Positions 30,446-41,275 of a stretch of 64,000 bases of DNA are shown piece after piece (position 1 is the stretch's first letter; the number at the start of each line of letters is the position of its first letter). Where the stretch lies: positions 20,217,816 through 20,281,815 of the forward strand of contig CM020619.1 of assembly GCA_009829735.1 (NCBI GenBank). The letters run 5' to 3'. The notes under the pieces are model-generated. The model searched no databases. It was not told the origin of the DNA and saw nothing but the letters and a program-made list of their open reading frames with translations. The DNA comes from Pyropia yezoensis. Taxonomy: Eukaryota; Rhodophyta; Bangiophyceae; Bangiales; Bangiaceae. A program made the position numbers and the translations under genes.

Positions 30446-30920
30446 TCAATCCTCCTCTTCTCCAGCTAAAACCATATCCACCGTCTCATCGACTGCCTCT
30501 ACGTCACTCTCGGGATAGCGGGTGCGCTTGGTGGCGGAAGGCGGGGGAGGGGGGTTGACGGGGGACAGATTGCCGCCGTGGGCACGGAGTGAAGCGCACC
30601 AAAACGCGCAGCGGAAATTGGTCACGTTCGAATACCAGACGTAGGCGTCCGGACGGCGAAAGGAAGCGTTGAAGACAAGCTTTACTTGAGAGTAAAGCGT
30701 GAAGCATAGGATAGATGTTGACATGTACCGACCGTTTCTTGCAGGCGGCAGTGACCTGTGCGACGGCGACGGCGATGCCGGTGCCCAGCTGGTACTGTAT
30801 GGCCGCCGACCGGTGCGCCACTTGCAGCAGATTTCATCAAGTCTGCATTGCGTACCAACAATTTTATGAACTCCCGTTTGATGTTCTGGCGGAACATTGC
30901 TGAGGAGCCCTCGTGCGGGG
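30446..30920 (-). pseudogene. Possible terminal exon of an unknown gene
   Basis: The minus-strand frame ending at 30446 has a mixed-composition stretch (RRPDAYVWYSNVTNFRCAFW, about 30600-30660) and an acidic C-terminus (ESDVEAVDETVDMV). A second frame at 30690-30920 also looks coding (FRQNIKREFIKLLVRNADLM). They are in different frames and the upstream side runs into the fold-back element at 30921. Family not recognised. Confidence 0.3.
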
Positions 30921-31420
30921 ATGTTCGGCTCGATTCTGTCAGAGTCTGATATATTGCAGTTCTCCCAATTTTGTCCCATGTGGACAAGAGCAAGAGCAAT
31001 CGGTGTTTGACCAATGATATGACTCAGATGCTGCCTCTCTGGCCAATGACTGCTCTGCATGAGGGTCCCTTGTTGTACAAACAGTGTGATCGGGGGTTCT
31101 CTCGGGATTTCTGACCACTTCGAGAGCAGAACAAGCACCGGCTGAGCGCTTCGGATTGATCTTGACAGAGATGACCTGAGATAAAGGGCCAACCGGCGGG
31201 ATCCGATGAAAAAACAAGAGTGTTTTGACCAACCAGCGTTCGTTGCGAGAGCAGTTGTGGCCATAGCCAATCATCAGGTTCTTCCGACAGACGTGTTGCA
31301 GCACGCCATTGGTAAGCCCTCTGCTGCGAGCATGCGATTGGCCCTTGCTCTTGTACACTTGCTCTTGCTCTTGTCCACATGGGACAAAATTCGGAAAACT
31401 GCAATAATCGAGCCGGACAT
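30921..31420. mobile_element. Fold-back / MITE-like element with long inverted ends
   Basis: The left arm (30921-30999) and right arm (31360-31420) are inverted copies: ATGTTCGGCTCGATT versus ATGTCCGGCTCGATT at the outer ends, then ATTGCAGTT, then AATTTTGTCCCATGTGGACA with AGAGCAAGAGCAA. The left arm has about 17 extra bases between the first two blocks. There is no coding capacity in the middle. The duplication at its borders is unclear. Confidence 0.65.
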
Positions 31421-32000
31421 AACCGAATAACCACTGTAGAGACCGAGGGGCATGCAACTGCCTGCGGCATCGGTGGAAGCATAGGATTATCTCCGCTGCT
31501 ATGCGGTTGCTCCCCGTTGATGTCCCTCGGTGCTTCCCCGAACGCATGGTGGTGTGGCAGGTGGTGTGGCAGGCCGCGCCGACGACGGTTTGCACCGTCT
31601 CTGCGGTCCTGTTCCACAGTGTTCCAAAGTGATGGACCCTTGCTGTCGCGATGCAACCTCCTGCCGCGGACCGCCTGACTTGGCTGGCGCGATGCAACCT
31701 TCTGCTGCAGACGCGACCCGCCTGCAGCAGAATCTGCCTCGCCAGGTGCGTTGCATGCCATGTGGTGCGTGGCCTGTGCCGTTGGCACCCCATGGTGGAT
31801 GCTGCCTGATACCCCGTGAGCCTTTTTGAGCAATCCATTTGTGTCGACTGGATGCGCCCCGCCCACAGCATCCTATCTGTACCGGCGTGGACGCCCGGAC
31901 TCTCACCCACTTCCCCTTCCCCACCCTTCCCGAACCCCCCCTTTCGGCCCTATTCTTCTTGTCGCATCTCCCCCTTCCACGTTCGCCTCGCCGTTCCAAT
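31421..32000. other. Region upstream of the LEA-like gene
   Basis: Includes short repeated blocks around GCGATGCAACCT and CTGCTGCAG (about 31640-31735) and, from about 31905, a C/T-rich leader that runs up to the ATG of the next gene. No gene seen. Confidence 0.45.
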
Positions 32001-32852
32001 ATGGCCCCCACTGCTTTTGTCCCCGGCGCGGCCTCGGCTGTCTTCAGCCACGCCCGCCTTGGCACTTCTTGTGTCTGTACTTCCCGTGCACCAGCTGCCC
32101 TGTCCGTGCTGGGGCGCGCTCGTCTGCTCGCCTCAGCGGCTGATGAATTTGATTCCACCAAGGACCGTGCAGCGGCATCGGTCAAGGACGCGGTGGATGA
32201 CTCCTCCAGTGCTGGTGACGCGGCCTTCAATGTGGCCGAGAAGTCGGGTGACGCCGCTCAGGAGGTCCACGATGCGGTAATGGAAAAATCGCACGAGGCT
32301 GATGTGGCTGCTGGGTCTGGTGTCCGCAGCATTGGCGATGCCCTACAGGACGCCGTCCAGTCTGGCAAGGAAACGTATGAGAAGCTGGTGGGCGGTGTCG
32401 GCGTCGTGTCAGATGATCCGGCGCAGGCGACGTCGGACATGGCGGCGTCCACGTCGGAGAGTGTGCAGGAGGTAACAGCGGACGTCAAGGAGTCGGCTGC
32501 TGACACGGCGGGCACCGTCAATTCGTCGGTCGCCGATACGACAGATGACGTGAAGGCGGCGGCTTCCGATGCGGCGGATGATGCCAGCTCGTTGGTAGAC
32601 GATGTCAAGGAGGGCCTTGCCAGCGCTGGCAAGGAGGTGGAGCGGTTTGTGCACGGCTCGGCTGCGTCTGAGGGCGGCAAGATGTCGGCCGACGTGAAGG
32701 AAGTGATGGAGGAAGTGGGTGTGGAGGGCGCTACCCTCGTGGACGCTGCCGAGGGCACCGTCACCGGCGCGAAGAACGCTGCGGCGGGAGCCAAGAAGAC
32801 CCTCGAGGTTGTAGGCCGCGACGCCAAGGATGCCCTCGAGGACAAGGAGTGA
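32001..32852 (+). CDS. Plastid-directed LEA-like amphipathic helical protein
   Basis: 283 residues. Residues 1-45 are rich in Ala, Ser, Arg and hydroxyl residues with almost no acidic residue, a typical transit peptide (MAPTAFVPGAASAVFSHARL). The remainder is a run of irregular ~11-residue repeats of the Ala/Asp/Lys type (ADVKESAADTAGTVNSSVAD, VKAAASDAADDASSLVDDVK), very hydrophilic and predicted to be helical when dry. This matches group 3 late-embryogenesis-abundant and similar proteins that protect membranes and enzymes during drying, which suits an intertidal alga. The start is the first ATG after a C/T-rich leader. Divergent or unrelated to its neighbours; no intron. Confidence 0.7.
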   Translation: MAPTAFVPGAASAVFSHARLGTSCVCTSRAPAALSVLGRARLLASAADEFDSTKDRAAASVKDAVDDSSSAGDAAFNVAEKSGDAAQEVHDAVMEKSHEADVAAGSGVRSIGDALQDAVQSGKETYEKLVGGVGVVSDDPAQATSDMAASTSESVQEVTADVKESAADTAGTVNSSVADTTDDVKAAASDAADDASSLVDDVKEGLASAGKEVERFVHGSAASEGGKMSADVKEVMEEVGVEGATLVDAAEGTVTGAKNAAAGAKKTLEVVGRDAKDALEDKE

Positions 32853-33019
32853 GGAGTATATTCATGTCGCTGGCGGTGTGTGTGTACAGGCTGGCTTGAC
32901 AGGGCAACATGCGTGGTAAAAGAATTATACTCTCCTGCTCTCGTGGTCGAGTAGTCATATGAGGAGGACAAAATGTACAGCCCTTGCCAAGGTAAAAGCG
33001 CGGAAACTCAACAGGCGCC

Positions 33020-35506
33020 TCATTCAAGCACAAACCGAGGGGCTCCTTGCGTGGCGCAGACGGTTGGCAGTCCCGGCGTGCGCCCCCGCAGTCGTGACAG
33101 CATCGGGTTCTTGTTGCGCGCCACGGCGTGAAGCGCCTCTGCAGGTAGAAAGAAGCGCAACGACTGAATGTCGGTGATGGACGCGGCGGGCGAGAGCGCC
33201 TCGTCGGCATGAGGGCTCACGGTGCTACGCGCCACACCGGCCATCTCTGCTGCAGAGACAGAATGCAAACCAGCCACGTGATCGCCCTCGCTCTCATCCA
33301 GCGGCTCGTCCACGCTGACGTTGGCGGATGAAGCAAGACTCTCCCGCCCGAGACCCGCCGAGGTGACAAATGAACCCAAAGGTGGCTCCACCCCACCGCC
33401 TACGACGACAGGAGCGGCCTCAGGCCTGGAACGATGTGGACCTAGCCCCGCCTCTCCTGCGGACGTGGCAGAGGCCCGCCCAGTCGCGGGCGGCTGTGGG
33501 GCACCGTCGGCAACGTCAGGTCGCCGAGGCAGCGTGCTTTCAGTGGCAGGGGATAGCGCAAGGCCGGGCGGAGAGATGGGCGACGTGGGCGTCACATCAG
33601 TGGTGGCTGCCAACGGGGGGATGTCCTCTGGCGCACGGGGTGACGCGTGCCGCCCTACGGCAGTGCGGAGCCCCTTGCGCTTCACCCGGGGTGTAGGCGG
33701 AAGCCCAACCGCAGCTGCTGCCGCCGCTGCGGCAGCCGCCGCTGCTAGGGCAGGAGCCGCCGAAGTTGCAAGTCTCTGTGCAGACTCACTGGGAGCACTC
33801 GGAGCATGCCGGTTGACCTTTGGGGAAGCCCTCTTTTCTGCCGGCGCTGGTGAACGCGAGCGACCACTGCGATGACGGTGCGCAGTGGGGGCCTTGGACT
33901 TTGGCGCCCATGTCGCGGCCGCGGCCGCGAGGCCACCTTCCGCCGGCCGCGACCCGCGGGAGCCGCCAGTAGCACCCAACTTGGGCTTCTTGTCCTCCTG
34001 CTGCCGGTCCAACACAGCCTTGGCCGCAATCAACGAAGCGTCGACAGATGACGCTCGCGGCGGTGCAACGGCACTGGATGCCGCTGGCAGGTCGGAGCCC
34101 GCTGCGGAAGAAGCCGCACTCAAGGCAGGGGACAACGTATCCGGGCCACCAGACGAGACCAGCTCCTGCACATCAGCGCTCAAGTCCGAGGACACGCCCG
34201 CCCCGCCACTCGCCGCGTCGGCCCGCTTTTTCTTGGCACGAACCTTCTTGCGTCGTTGACGCCGAGCATCCTCCTCCTCCTCCTCGGTAGCATCAGCACT
34301 CGTGGTGGTAACAGCAGAAGAGGTGGGCACCGAGGCGTCTTCGTCCTCCCCAGCCCAACCTTCCAGAAACCAAGGGTGCTTCTTCACATCTGCGAAAGAC
34401 CACCGAGCATCAGGGTCCTTATCCAACATCCCCGCGAGAACCTCCTTGACACCTGTAGACAGATGTGACGGGAAAATCAGCTTGTCCTTGACGATAGCAT
34501 CGTACAGGGCGCGCTCGCTGTCCTCGTCAAAAGGGAGGAAGCCGCAGAGCATTCCGTAGAGAATTATGCCGCTGCTCCAGACGTCAAACTTGGCGCCATC
34601 ATAGCCATCCTTTGCCGACGTGATGACTTCGGGACTCGTGTAGTGGGGTGTCCCGCAGACCGTGTGGAGGAGCTCCGTACCGCTGTTGGCCGACTTGATG
34701 GACGACAACCCAAAGTCCACAATCTTGAGCGACCCATCCTCGCCCAGCATCAGATTCTCCGGTTTCAAGTCTCGGTGGTAGACCATCCGCCGGTGACAGT
34801 AGTCGATGCCACAGACCAGCTGCTGAAAATAGACGCGCCCGACTGTCTCGGACAAGCGCCCGCGATCAGAGATAATATCAAACAGCTCGCCGCCCGTCAC
34901 CAACTCCATCACTAGGTAGATGTGCTTGGAGCTGGTCAGCACCTCGTAGAGCCGCACAATGTTCTTGTGCCGCAGCGCCTTCATGACAGCCACCTCCCGG
35001 CGCACCTGCATGGTAAGGGACGCGGTGGAGATGCGGCTCTTGGCCATAACCTTCACGGCGTACCGCACGCCCGTGTCCTCGTGCATCCCGAGCTTCACTC
35101 TGTACAGCAAACCGGAACAAGATGGACGGAGAGCAACAAGAGAAGACCAAGCGCACAGCAGAGGTGAGTGAATTAAACAAACAAAAGAGGAATGACGCAC
35201 GGGGCGGGCGTCAGCACGCGTCAGCCCCAGGCCAAGAAACCCCTCGGACGAAAAGACGCCAACTGCATCCGCGTGCAGCCGCCACCTTAAACCCACGCCC
35301 GGCAGCGGCGCGACAACCTACTTGCCAAAGGAGCCTTCGCCGACCGTCTCCAACAGGAAATACTTGCCGACCTTGAACATAGCCTTTGTCGCGTCAGGTG
35401 GCACCAGCGGCGGCGGTGAGCCCCGCCCCGTGGGCACCGGGGCCTTGGCCTTCTTGGGTCCCTCTTTGCGACCGAGGCCGCCCGCGTCCTTCTTGGCCGA
35501 CGGCAT
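33020..35506 (-). CDS. CIPK/AMPK-like serine/threonine kinase with long disordered tail
   Basis: Two exons. Exon 1 is 35322-35506 (ATG at 35506) and ends in the Gly-rich loop GEGSFG. The 222-bp intron 35100-35321 has GT and AG borders. Exon 2 starts at 35099 and completes the loop Lys. All kinase landmarks are present: VAIK-type Lys (YAVKVMAKSRI), catalytic HRDLKPEN (about 34760-34785), DFGLSS (about 34710), the CGTPHYTSPEV activation end, and YDGAKFDVWSSG. These are closest to the plant CIPK/SnRK3 and AMPK group of the CAMK class. The ~400-residue C-terminal part is Ala/Ser/Pro-rich with basic patches (RRQRRKKVRAKKKR) and no clear NAF or UBA motif, so partner and regulation are unknown. Likely cytosolic stress or calcium signalling. 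Confidence 0.85.
35100..35321 (-). other. Spliceosomal intron in the kinase gene
   Basis: The donor GTAGGT at 35321 splits the Lys codon of the Gly-rich loop. The acceptor is CTGTACAG ending at 35100. Removing it joins GEGSFG to KVKLGMHEDTG without a stop, which is the expected kinase sequence. It is the clearest intron in the window. Confidence 0.85.
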
Positions 35507-36539
35507 GACGCTGACCGTCAACCACCCACCGGGCCACGGCGCCCCACGATGCCCTGGTCAACAGGTTGCGCCGGCGGCTACCGCTTCCTGGCGGGAGGAG
35601 AAAGCGGGCGTTCCAGCGCGAGCCACTCGCTCCGTGATGCCCACAAGTGCCGCCCCCCCCCCCCCCCCGCCGAGAGGAGAACTACTCTACGGGCCGGTCG
35701 AAGAAGCGCAGCGGCGGCGTACGGGTCCCACCGGGGGGCAGGCCCCTTTTCAGGCCGCCGCCGCCACGTCTCCCTGGATGGTTTCCACCAAAGGACTGGG
35801 GAAGGGGATGAGCACTCCTTGTCAACGGAGGTGCCGCGCCCACCTGCGCTGACAGCACACGACGGGGACCGGAGACGCGTAGGACGCAGCGGCGGCGGAA
35901 GCAGCGGGGGCGATTGTGGCAAGCAGAGACCGCGGCAATGGCAGAGGCGGTGGTTCGTCGTCAGGCACGTGCCACGGACAGTCGCGACGCGCCGTTGACA
36001 GGAACACACTGCGGGTGTGATGGGGGACAGGGGAGGAGGCGGCTGACGGATGGACGCCTCCCCACTGGCACGGCACCAGCAAGACCAACGGCCTGCCTCG
36101 TCGAACGAGGAGGGTCAAGTGTAAGTAGCGAGTATATGGCTGTAATCTGTCACGAAATTCGCTAGCGGTCAGTATGTATCTGTTGTACTCGCAGCGCACG
36201 GGCAGGCGCAACCCCCTGCAGCGCTGGCCTCCAGCTGGCGGCGGAGGCCCTCGCTCTCACCTGGGCGGACTGGCAGGCACGCAAGGTGCACCTGTAAACC
36301 ATTGTCTGTCTCTGTTGTTGCTCAACAACGCGTCAAAACGGCTGCGCCAGGGTGGAACCCCTGTCTCAGGCCAGACAAGAGGTACGAAGGCCTTGACCGC
36401 TCGACGGCGCTACGCAGCTCGACACCTTTGGTAGATGGTCCACGCCATCCAGGCTGTCCTGTTTCGAGCAGAAAACGTCTCCACTCCACTGACTCCACGC
36501 AAACCACCCCCCCCACGTACGGCCAGCGAGCCACGCGCG
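35507..36539. other. Intergenic, no clear gene
   Basis: Upstream of the kinase and downstream of the lumen protein gene. Short arginine-rich frames only. A C17-type run sits at about 35656-35670. Confidence 0.45.
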
Positions 36540-37130
36540 CTACAAGGTCAGGGCATCGGTCACCTCCTTGGGCAACCGCCCTCGCCGGCCATACGCGTTG
36601 AGCGCCTTGATCGCCTTCTCCATCTCCTCTGGCGCGTCCACGCCCCCGGCCTTCACCTTTTCCAGCGCATCGTACATCCTCTGAACATCCGACTTCATCG
36701 CCGCTGTTCGACTCGAAACATAGTTGTCTGAGAAGACGCCGGCATAGAGGACGAGAGCGTTGCGGATCTTGACATCAAAAACCTTGGCCTCAATCGCCGC
36801 CCGCGCCGCCGCCGTGTCGCCGGCCGCCACAGCATCCCGGATGGTGCGCATCGTGGCTGCTGCTTCCTTGAGCCGCGGCAGGTACCGGTCGGTAGCCACC
36901 CGCGTGGCGGCAGCGGTACGGTCCGCACGGACGGGGGCGGGGGCGGTGACCGCTGCAGCTAGGGGGAACGCCAGAAGGGAGACAAGCATGGAGCGACGGG
37001 TGCCATCAGCCGCAGCAGAGGTGGGCCGCGGAGGAGGGGGGGAAGCTGCCGGGGGGGGTGCACCCATGCACACAGTCGAACGAAAGACCGTGCGGCCACG
37101 GACGACGGGCAGTGCGGGAACAAACGCCAT
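36540..37130 (-). CDS. Thylakoid-lumen helical protein (PsbQ-prime / Psb31-like)
   Basis: 196 residues with a two-part presequence. There is a plastid transit peptide (residues 1-45), then twin Arg and a hydrophobic segment ending in Ala-x-Ala (TRRSMLVSLLAFPLAAAV to PVRA, about residue 70), which marks transport into the thylakoid lumen by the Tat route. The mature part (~125 residues) is all helical in character (RYLPRLKEAAATMRTIRDAV, KIRNALVLYAGVFSDNYVSS), with four predicted helices. Four-helix lumen proteins of this size with this presequence are the extrinsic photosystem II subunits PsbQ-prime and Psb31 of red-lineage algae. Assignment rests on architecture. A C/T-rich leader precedes the ATG (37150-37200, minus). 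Confidence 0.6.
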   Translation of the reverse strand: MAFVPALPVVRGRTVFRSTVCMGAPPPAASPPPPRPTSAAADGTRRSMLVSLLAFPLAAAVTAPAPVRADRTAAATRVATDRYLPRLKEAAATMRTIRDAVAAGDTAAARAAIEAKVFDVKIRNALVLYAGVFSDNYVSSRTAAMKSDVQRMYDALEKVKAGGVDAPEEMEKAIKALNAYGRRGRLPKEVTDALTL

Positions 37131-37412
37131 CGCAGACGCTGCTGCAAGATGGGAGGAAGTCAGCAGAACGAAGGGAAGGAAAGGTGAAGGAGGACGGAGC
37201 CAGGAACGCGAAACAAGGGAAGGATGGCGGGGGGTGGCAGCTCACGCAAGGCGAATGCCGGGCCGGGCTTGGGCATGAAACGGAAGGACGTCGTGGCGGT
37301 CGCGGCAGGCGGCAGGGCAGTGATCGTATGGCAGGCGATGCAAAAAGAGGGAGGCGGATGGCGTGAGGCAGCCAGATTGTGATCTCTCGATACAGAAGTA
37401 CATCTTCCATAA

Positions 37413-37737
37413 GGGCGTACCCACCAACGTGACTATCCGACAATGGACTACATTGTAACGTTACGGAGCGAAATCGCATATTCTTGTAACGAAGCGACAG
37501 CCAATCAGATGAAGCCCAGGGGGACCTCCGTTGGTCCGTGGACTATCGGAGTGACCAGAGCAGTGAATTTTAGTCACACCGATAGTCAACAGACTATCGG
37601 GCGCGTGGTGATACGCGCGTCTGATTGGCTGAATATATTTTCAAGTTGTGACGAAAGGTAAGCAGGACTTGAATACCGAAAACCAATATATGGCCTCGTT
37701 TTAGTCTCACCGTTAGTCCACGTGGGTGGGTATGCCC
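37413..37737. mobile_element. Tourist-like MITE with TAA target duplication
   Basis: 325 bp. The ends are GGGCGTACCCACCAACGTG on the left and the inverse of GGGCATACCCACCCACGTG on the right, 17 of 19 matching. TAA lies at 37410-37412 and again at 37738-37740. A 3-bp TAA/TTA duplication is the mark of the PIF/Harbinger superfamily. It holds an internal palindrome around GCCAATCAG / CTGATTGGC and no gene. Confidence 0.85.
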
Positions 37738-37740
37738 TAA

Positions 37741-38359
37741 CGTACAGATGATGCCGAAGTAGTCCGGGCAAGACAATGAGCCAGGACACGTGGCCAAGAA
37801 ACGGCTGCTATCTCTTGGTGGACAGTCCGTGTCAGGCGTCCCGTCCCACAGCCGTGGGCCATACGGCAGCTCCACTTTCGCCTTGCCCAGCACGCCAATG
37901 TCCATGGCGAACCGTTTCTCACGGGAGATTTCAGGCGCTGAAGGGCCTGCCAGTCGGCCCGTCACGAAGACATCCTTCCGCTTTGACGAGGCTATCTCGT
38001 GAGGAGCACCTCCGTCAACGTAGATACAGTGGCCAACGCCTTCAACAGGCGTACATCCAGGGGCAAAACAAGATTAGATAGGCACTGCCTTCTACATGAC
38101 AGAGAGCACAGTCTGTCTCGCACGACCAGAACGCTCACGCTCAGCACTTTCACATGTAGCGATGATGCACCGCTTCGAAAGCGCAGCCGATTGAAAAACG
38201 GCCCGCCTGTCACAGTGGCCAACCATCGTGGTGATATCGACCGCCCCTGCCCTTTACCAACGCGCTGCCATTCACAAACGCGGGACGAGCGAGCCACGTG
38301 GCCGGCGGCAAGGGATGGAAGCCCTCGCCATCCTCCCCACATAGCCGTCCTGCCGATTC
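37741..38359 (-). pseudogene. Possible coding remnant next to the MITE
   Basis: On the minus strand about 37770-38010 reads as mixed-composition protein (REKRFAMDIGVLGKAKVELP, about 37865-37925) with a shift of frame near 38000 to another plausible stretch (LPLDVRLLKALATVSTLTEV). The downstream side runs into the MITE. It may be a broken gene; family unknown. Confidence 0.3.
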
Positions 38360-39064
38360 CTACGAAGCCCCCGCCGCACAACCCCCCAACAAGCGCCCTC
38401 TCCACTGAGCGAGCTCAAAGACCCAGCCTGAGCACCTACGCAGCACAACCACGTCCGCCCCCCATCCCCCCCCCCCCCCCTCAGCGGCCGCCTCTGGTGT
38501 GACTACAGGGGCAGGCCTCTTGCGAAGAAACTTCGTTGGCGTCTGTACGGCATACGGAACCCCTGCGTTGCGCGCCTTGCCTTGCACTGCCAGGGGCGAC
38601 TCAGGGGACCGGGGGCTCTCAACGGGATAGCCCGCCCGCACCCACAGGCGAGCGCCCGGGTGGGAACCGGTAGCAGCGGCGGGAGCCAGCGTCACCACAC
38701 ACACGCTCCCTTGGATGCCGTAAAAGTCCAGCCGTTCCACTGTCTCCGGCTCCTCAGCAAGACGGGTGTAGAGGTCGGCCAGGGAGATGTCGCCGTCCAC
38801 GGGGTCCAGCGGAGTGCCCGCCGCGGCGGTGGCAGCGTCAAATGCGGTTGCGAGGTCGACGTCAATCGACGAAGCAGCGGCGGAGGCGGGCGGAGGACGA
38901 ATGACAATCGCGAGCGCGGCAACCGCGAGGTACTCCACAGCGGCGCGACGAGGGATGTGCATCGCTACGGCCTGGGACAGAGCAGGTCGGGTGGCCATCG
39001 ACACTCCCCTCCTCAAGGTCTGCTGAGGTACCGCTGCCACTGGAGGAAGCACAAAGGCAGCCAT
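38360..39064 (-). CDS. Thylakoid-lumen protein of unknown function
   Basis: 234 residues from the ATG at 39064. A transit peptide (residues 1-35) is followed by a twin-Arg signal and hydrophobic core ending Ala-x-Ala (PRRAAVEYLAVAALAIVI to PPPASA, about residue 62), as in the neighbouring PsbQ-like protein. The mature part has a short domain (DGDISLADLYTRLAEEPETV, ERLDFYGIQGSV) that recalls, weakly, the membrane-outer domain at the N-terminus of FtsH proteases, but no protease domain follows. The C-terminus is Gly/Arg-rich across a run of C at 38467-38480 and may be shifted. Promoter side: the pogo-like element ends 177 bp upstream of the ATG. Confidence 0.55.
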   Translation of the reverse strand: MAAFVLPPVAAVPQQTLRRGVSMATRPALSQAVAMHIPRRAAVEYLAVAALAIVIRPPPASAAASSIDVDLATAFDAATAAAGTPLDPVDGDISLADLYTRLAEEPETVERLDFYGIQGSVCVVTLAPAAATGSHPGARLWVRAGYPVESPRSPESPLAVQGKARNAGVPYAVQTPTKFLRKRPAPVVTPEAAAEGGGGGWGADVVVLRRCSGWVFELAQWRGRLLGGCAAGAS

Positions 39065-39366
39065 GGAAAAATGAACGAGAAGGGAACGAGTGAAAGTGGT
39101 GGAGGTGGGGAATGGTAGGGGGGGAGAAGGGAATGGTGGGGCGAGGGGTGGTGACGGTTCGGGATGTGGGCGATGCGAGACGCTGCCGCGGAAGGTTCCC
39201 GGGTTCTGTTCGGGGTGGTCAGTACTGTACATAAATACATAGAGGCGGTAACGGGAAGTTGCAACCTGTAACGCAAAGTTGCATTCTTGACACCACCCGG
39301 GTGAGATTCTTTGGACGCATTTGATTTGTGCAACAGACAACCCAGTGATTATATTCCCTGCAACCG

Positions 39367-41062
39367 CTACTCGGCGCTCTCGTCCCCGCTACTCGCCCCA
39401 CCTTCATCGCAGCTGCTACTATCGTCCTCAGAGGGAGGCCCGGGGCACTCCTGGATGTGCTGCGCCATCACCACCCCCGCGTGGATCGACTTAGTGCACC
39501 CAGGGCACACCCAAAACGAGGTGCAAGGGCACCCAGTCCACGCCTTGCCTCCACGATACTCCTTCTCGGCGCACACGCGACAGCGGCGCTGCTGCCTGGC
39601 TACCACCTTGCGGGCGCGCTCGCGCTCCTTGTCGGCTTTCTTGGAGGCCCGCTGGGCGCTGCGGTCCGCCTTGTCCTGCTGCTCTTTGGCCGCCGCCGCC
39701 TCAAGCTGGCGGTGTTGGTCCAGCAGCAGAAGCGGGGAGTGCACCTCCGCCCGCCGAACGACCGCGCGCCAGGCAACAGTCCTTGCCGCAGTGGCGTCAA
39801 CTCGCTCTTGGGCAGCCTGGATAACGGCAGCCGCGGCGCTGCGGGCAGCCTCGACCGGCGTCTCTCCCGTCGCCGTCAGACCCAGGTTGGCCCGGACATT
39901 GGCCCGCATGACAACCGGCTGAAATGGCCACAATCCGCAGCGGCGAAATGCTCCTCTGATGGCCGGCCGGGTGAAGGCGCGGCGCTCCGCTGCGTAGGCC
40001 GCCATCAGAAGCGCATCCCGGGTGCCGGAGTTGGTGAGCATTCCTTCCATGACAGCCGCCTCGTGATTGTGGCGAGTGACCGCCTGCAGCGTACCGAAAG
40101 GCGCCTCGTCAAGCGGCTGCGTGATGTGCGAAGTGTTCTTAAGAAGGGAAAACAGGTACAAGCCCAGGCCAATGGCATGCTCCACGATGTCCGCGCGACG
40201 GTGCGCGGCTAGCTGGTCGCTGAAGAGGAGTGCCGGGATGCCAGGGTGGCGCTCTTGCCACACCTCGGCCACCTTGCCCAGCACAGCTTTGAACGTGTCC
40301 GCGTCAAGATAACCCGTGTCGGTCCAACAGTAAAACCGCGGCCATGTACCCCGGGTGGTGCCTCGCGCCTTTTCCATAGTAAAGTTCACAGGCGCCGAGC
40401 CGCCGTCCCCCAAACCGCCCCTTCAGAATGTACACACTGAGGAGTACACCGCCGTCGGCGCTGACGAACGGCAGCAGGGTCGCCACCGTGTTGTGCCTGG
40501 TTGTCCTCACGTTGGCGCGCTCCTTGCCCGCTGCCTCCACACGGCTCAGCTTCATGTTGCCCCCCTTCTGCACCACCCGCGTCTCGTCAAAGTTGAACAC
40601 CGCGTGTGCGGGGAAGTGCTTGTGCTCGAGGAAGGTGGCGAGCTCGTCGCAGAAGTCTACCACGCCACCATACACCCTCGGCCCCACCCGCTTGTCGGCG
40701 AGCGCCTTGCACGCCCGCTTGCTCAGCTGTTGGCGGTGCCGACGGGTGAAGCGCGTAACCCACATCTTGGACACCGCGACGCCAAACTTGCGCGCCACCA
40801 GGTCCCGCAGCCGTGCCGAGCTCATTGCCACATTGTTGACGCTGAAGGCTTGGGCGACGGCAGCCAGCGTGGTCTCTTGCTCAGGCAACAGCTTCGGGTT
40901 TGCGTTGCAGGCGCCGTTGCCGCGGCGGGATCGGTGGTAGGTGCTCTTGACCGACGACATGCTCTGCTTTGTCACCCCCGCGACGTGCTTGAAGGCGGCC
41001 TTCAGCGTGAAGAAGTCCTTCTTGGCGTCCTCTAGGAGGTCCAGGACGGGGGAGGTCTTCAT
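39367..41062 (-). pseudogene. pogo-like (DDE_1) transposase, one frame break
   Basis: Starts at the ATG at 41062. An N-terminal HTH region of the CENP-B/pogo kind (41062 to about 40660; LLPEQETTLAAVAQAFSV, KMWVTRFTRRHRQQLS) is followed by the DDE domain: FNFDETRVVQ (about 40580), then ALLFSDQLAAHRR (about 40210), then SHITQPLDEAPFG (about 40105). Between the first two, at a run of five G near 40405-40412, the frame changes by one base; all else is open to 39367. The C-terminus has a basic coiled coil and a Cys/His-rich zinc domain (CRVCAEKEYRGGKAWTGCPC and CPGC), then an acidic tail. The single indel in a G run may be decay or a read error. Confidence 0.87.
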
Positions 41063-41275
41063 TGAAGACGTCAAGAGGTACCGCGCACCGCCCCCTGTGC
41101 AGCGAAGGTCCCACCAGCTGGCTCTGCCCCCGTGCCCTCTGCCGTGCGTCGGCGGGGTCGGCGGCACCTAGACGAGGCCCTCTGCACAGCGGTAGCCTCG
41201 AGGAAGCTACTCCACCGGCAGCGCCCATCAGGGGACGCCGGGGAGGGCAGCAGAAGGCAGGGCGGGCGAGCTGGA

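Noticed and set aside
30939-31910. Overlapping 240-320-codon frames on the minus strand
   Set aside because: They run through the fold-back arms and short repeats and show no motif or consistent composition.
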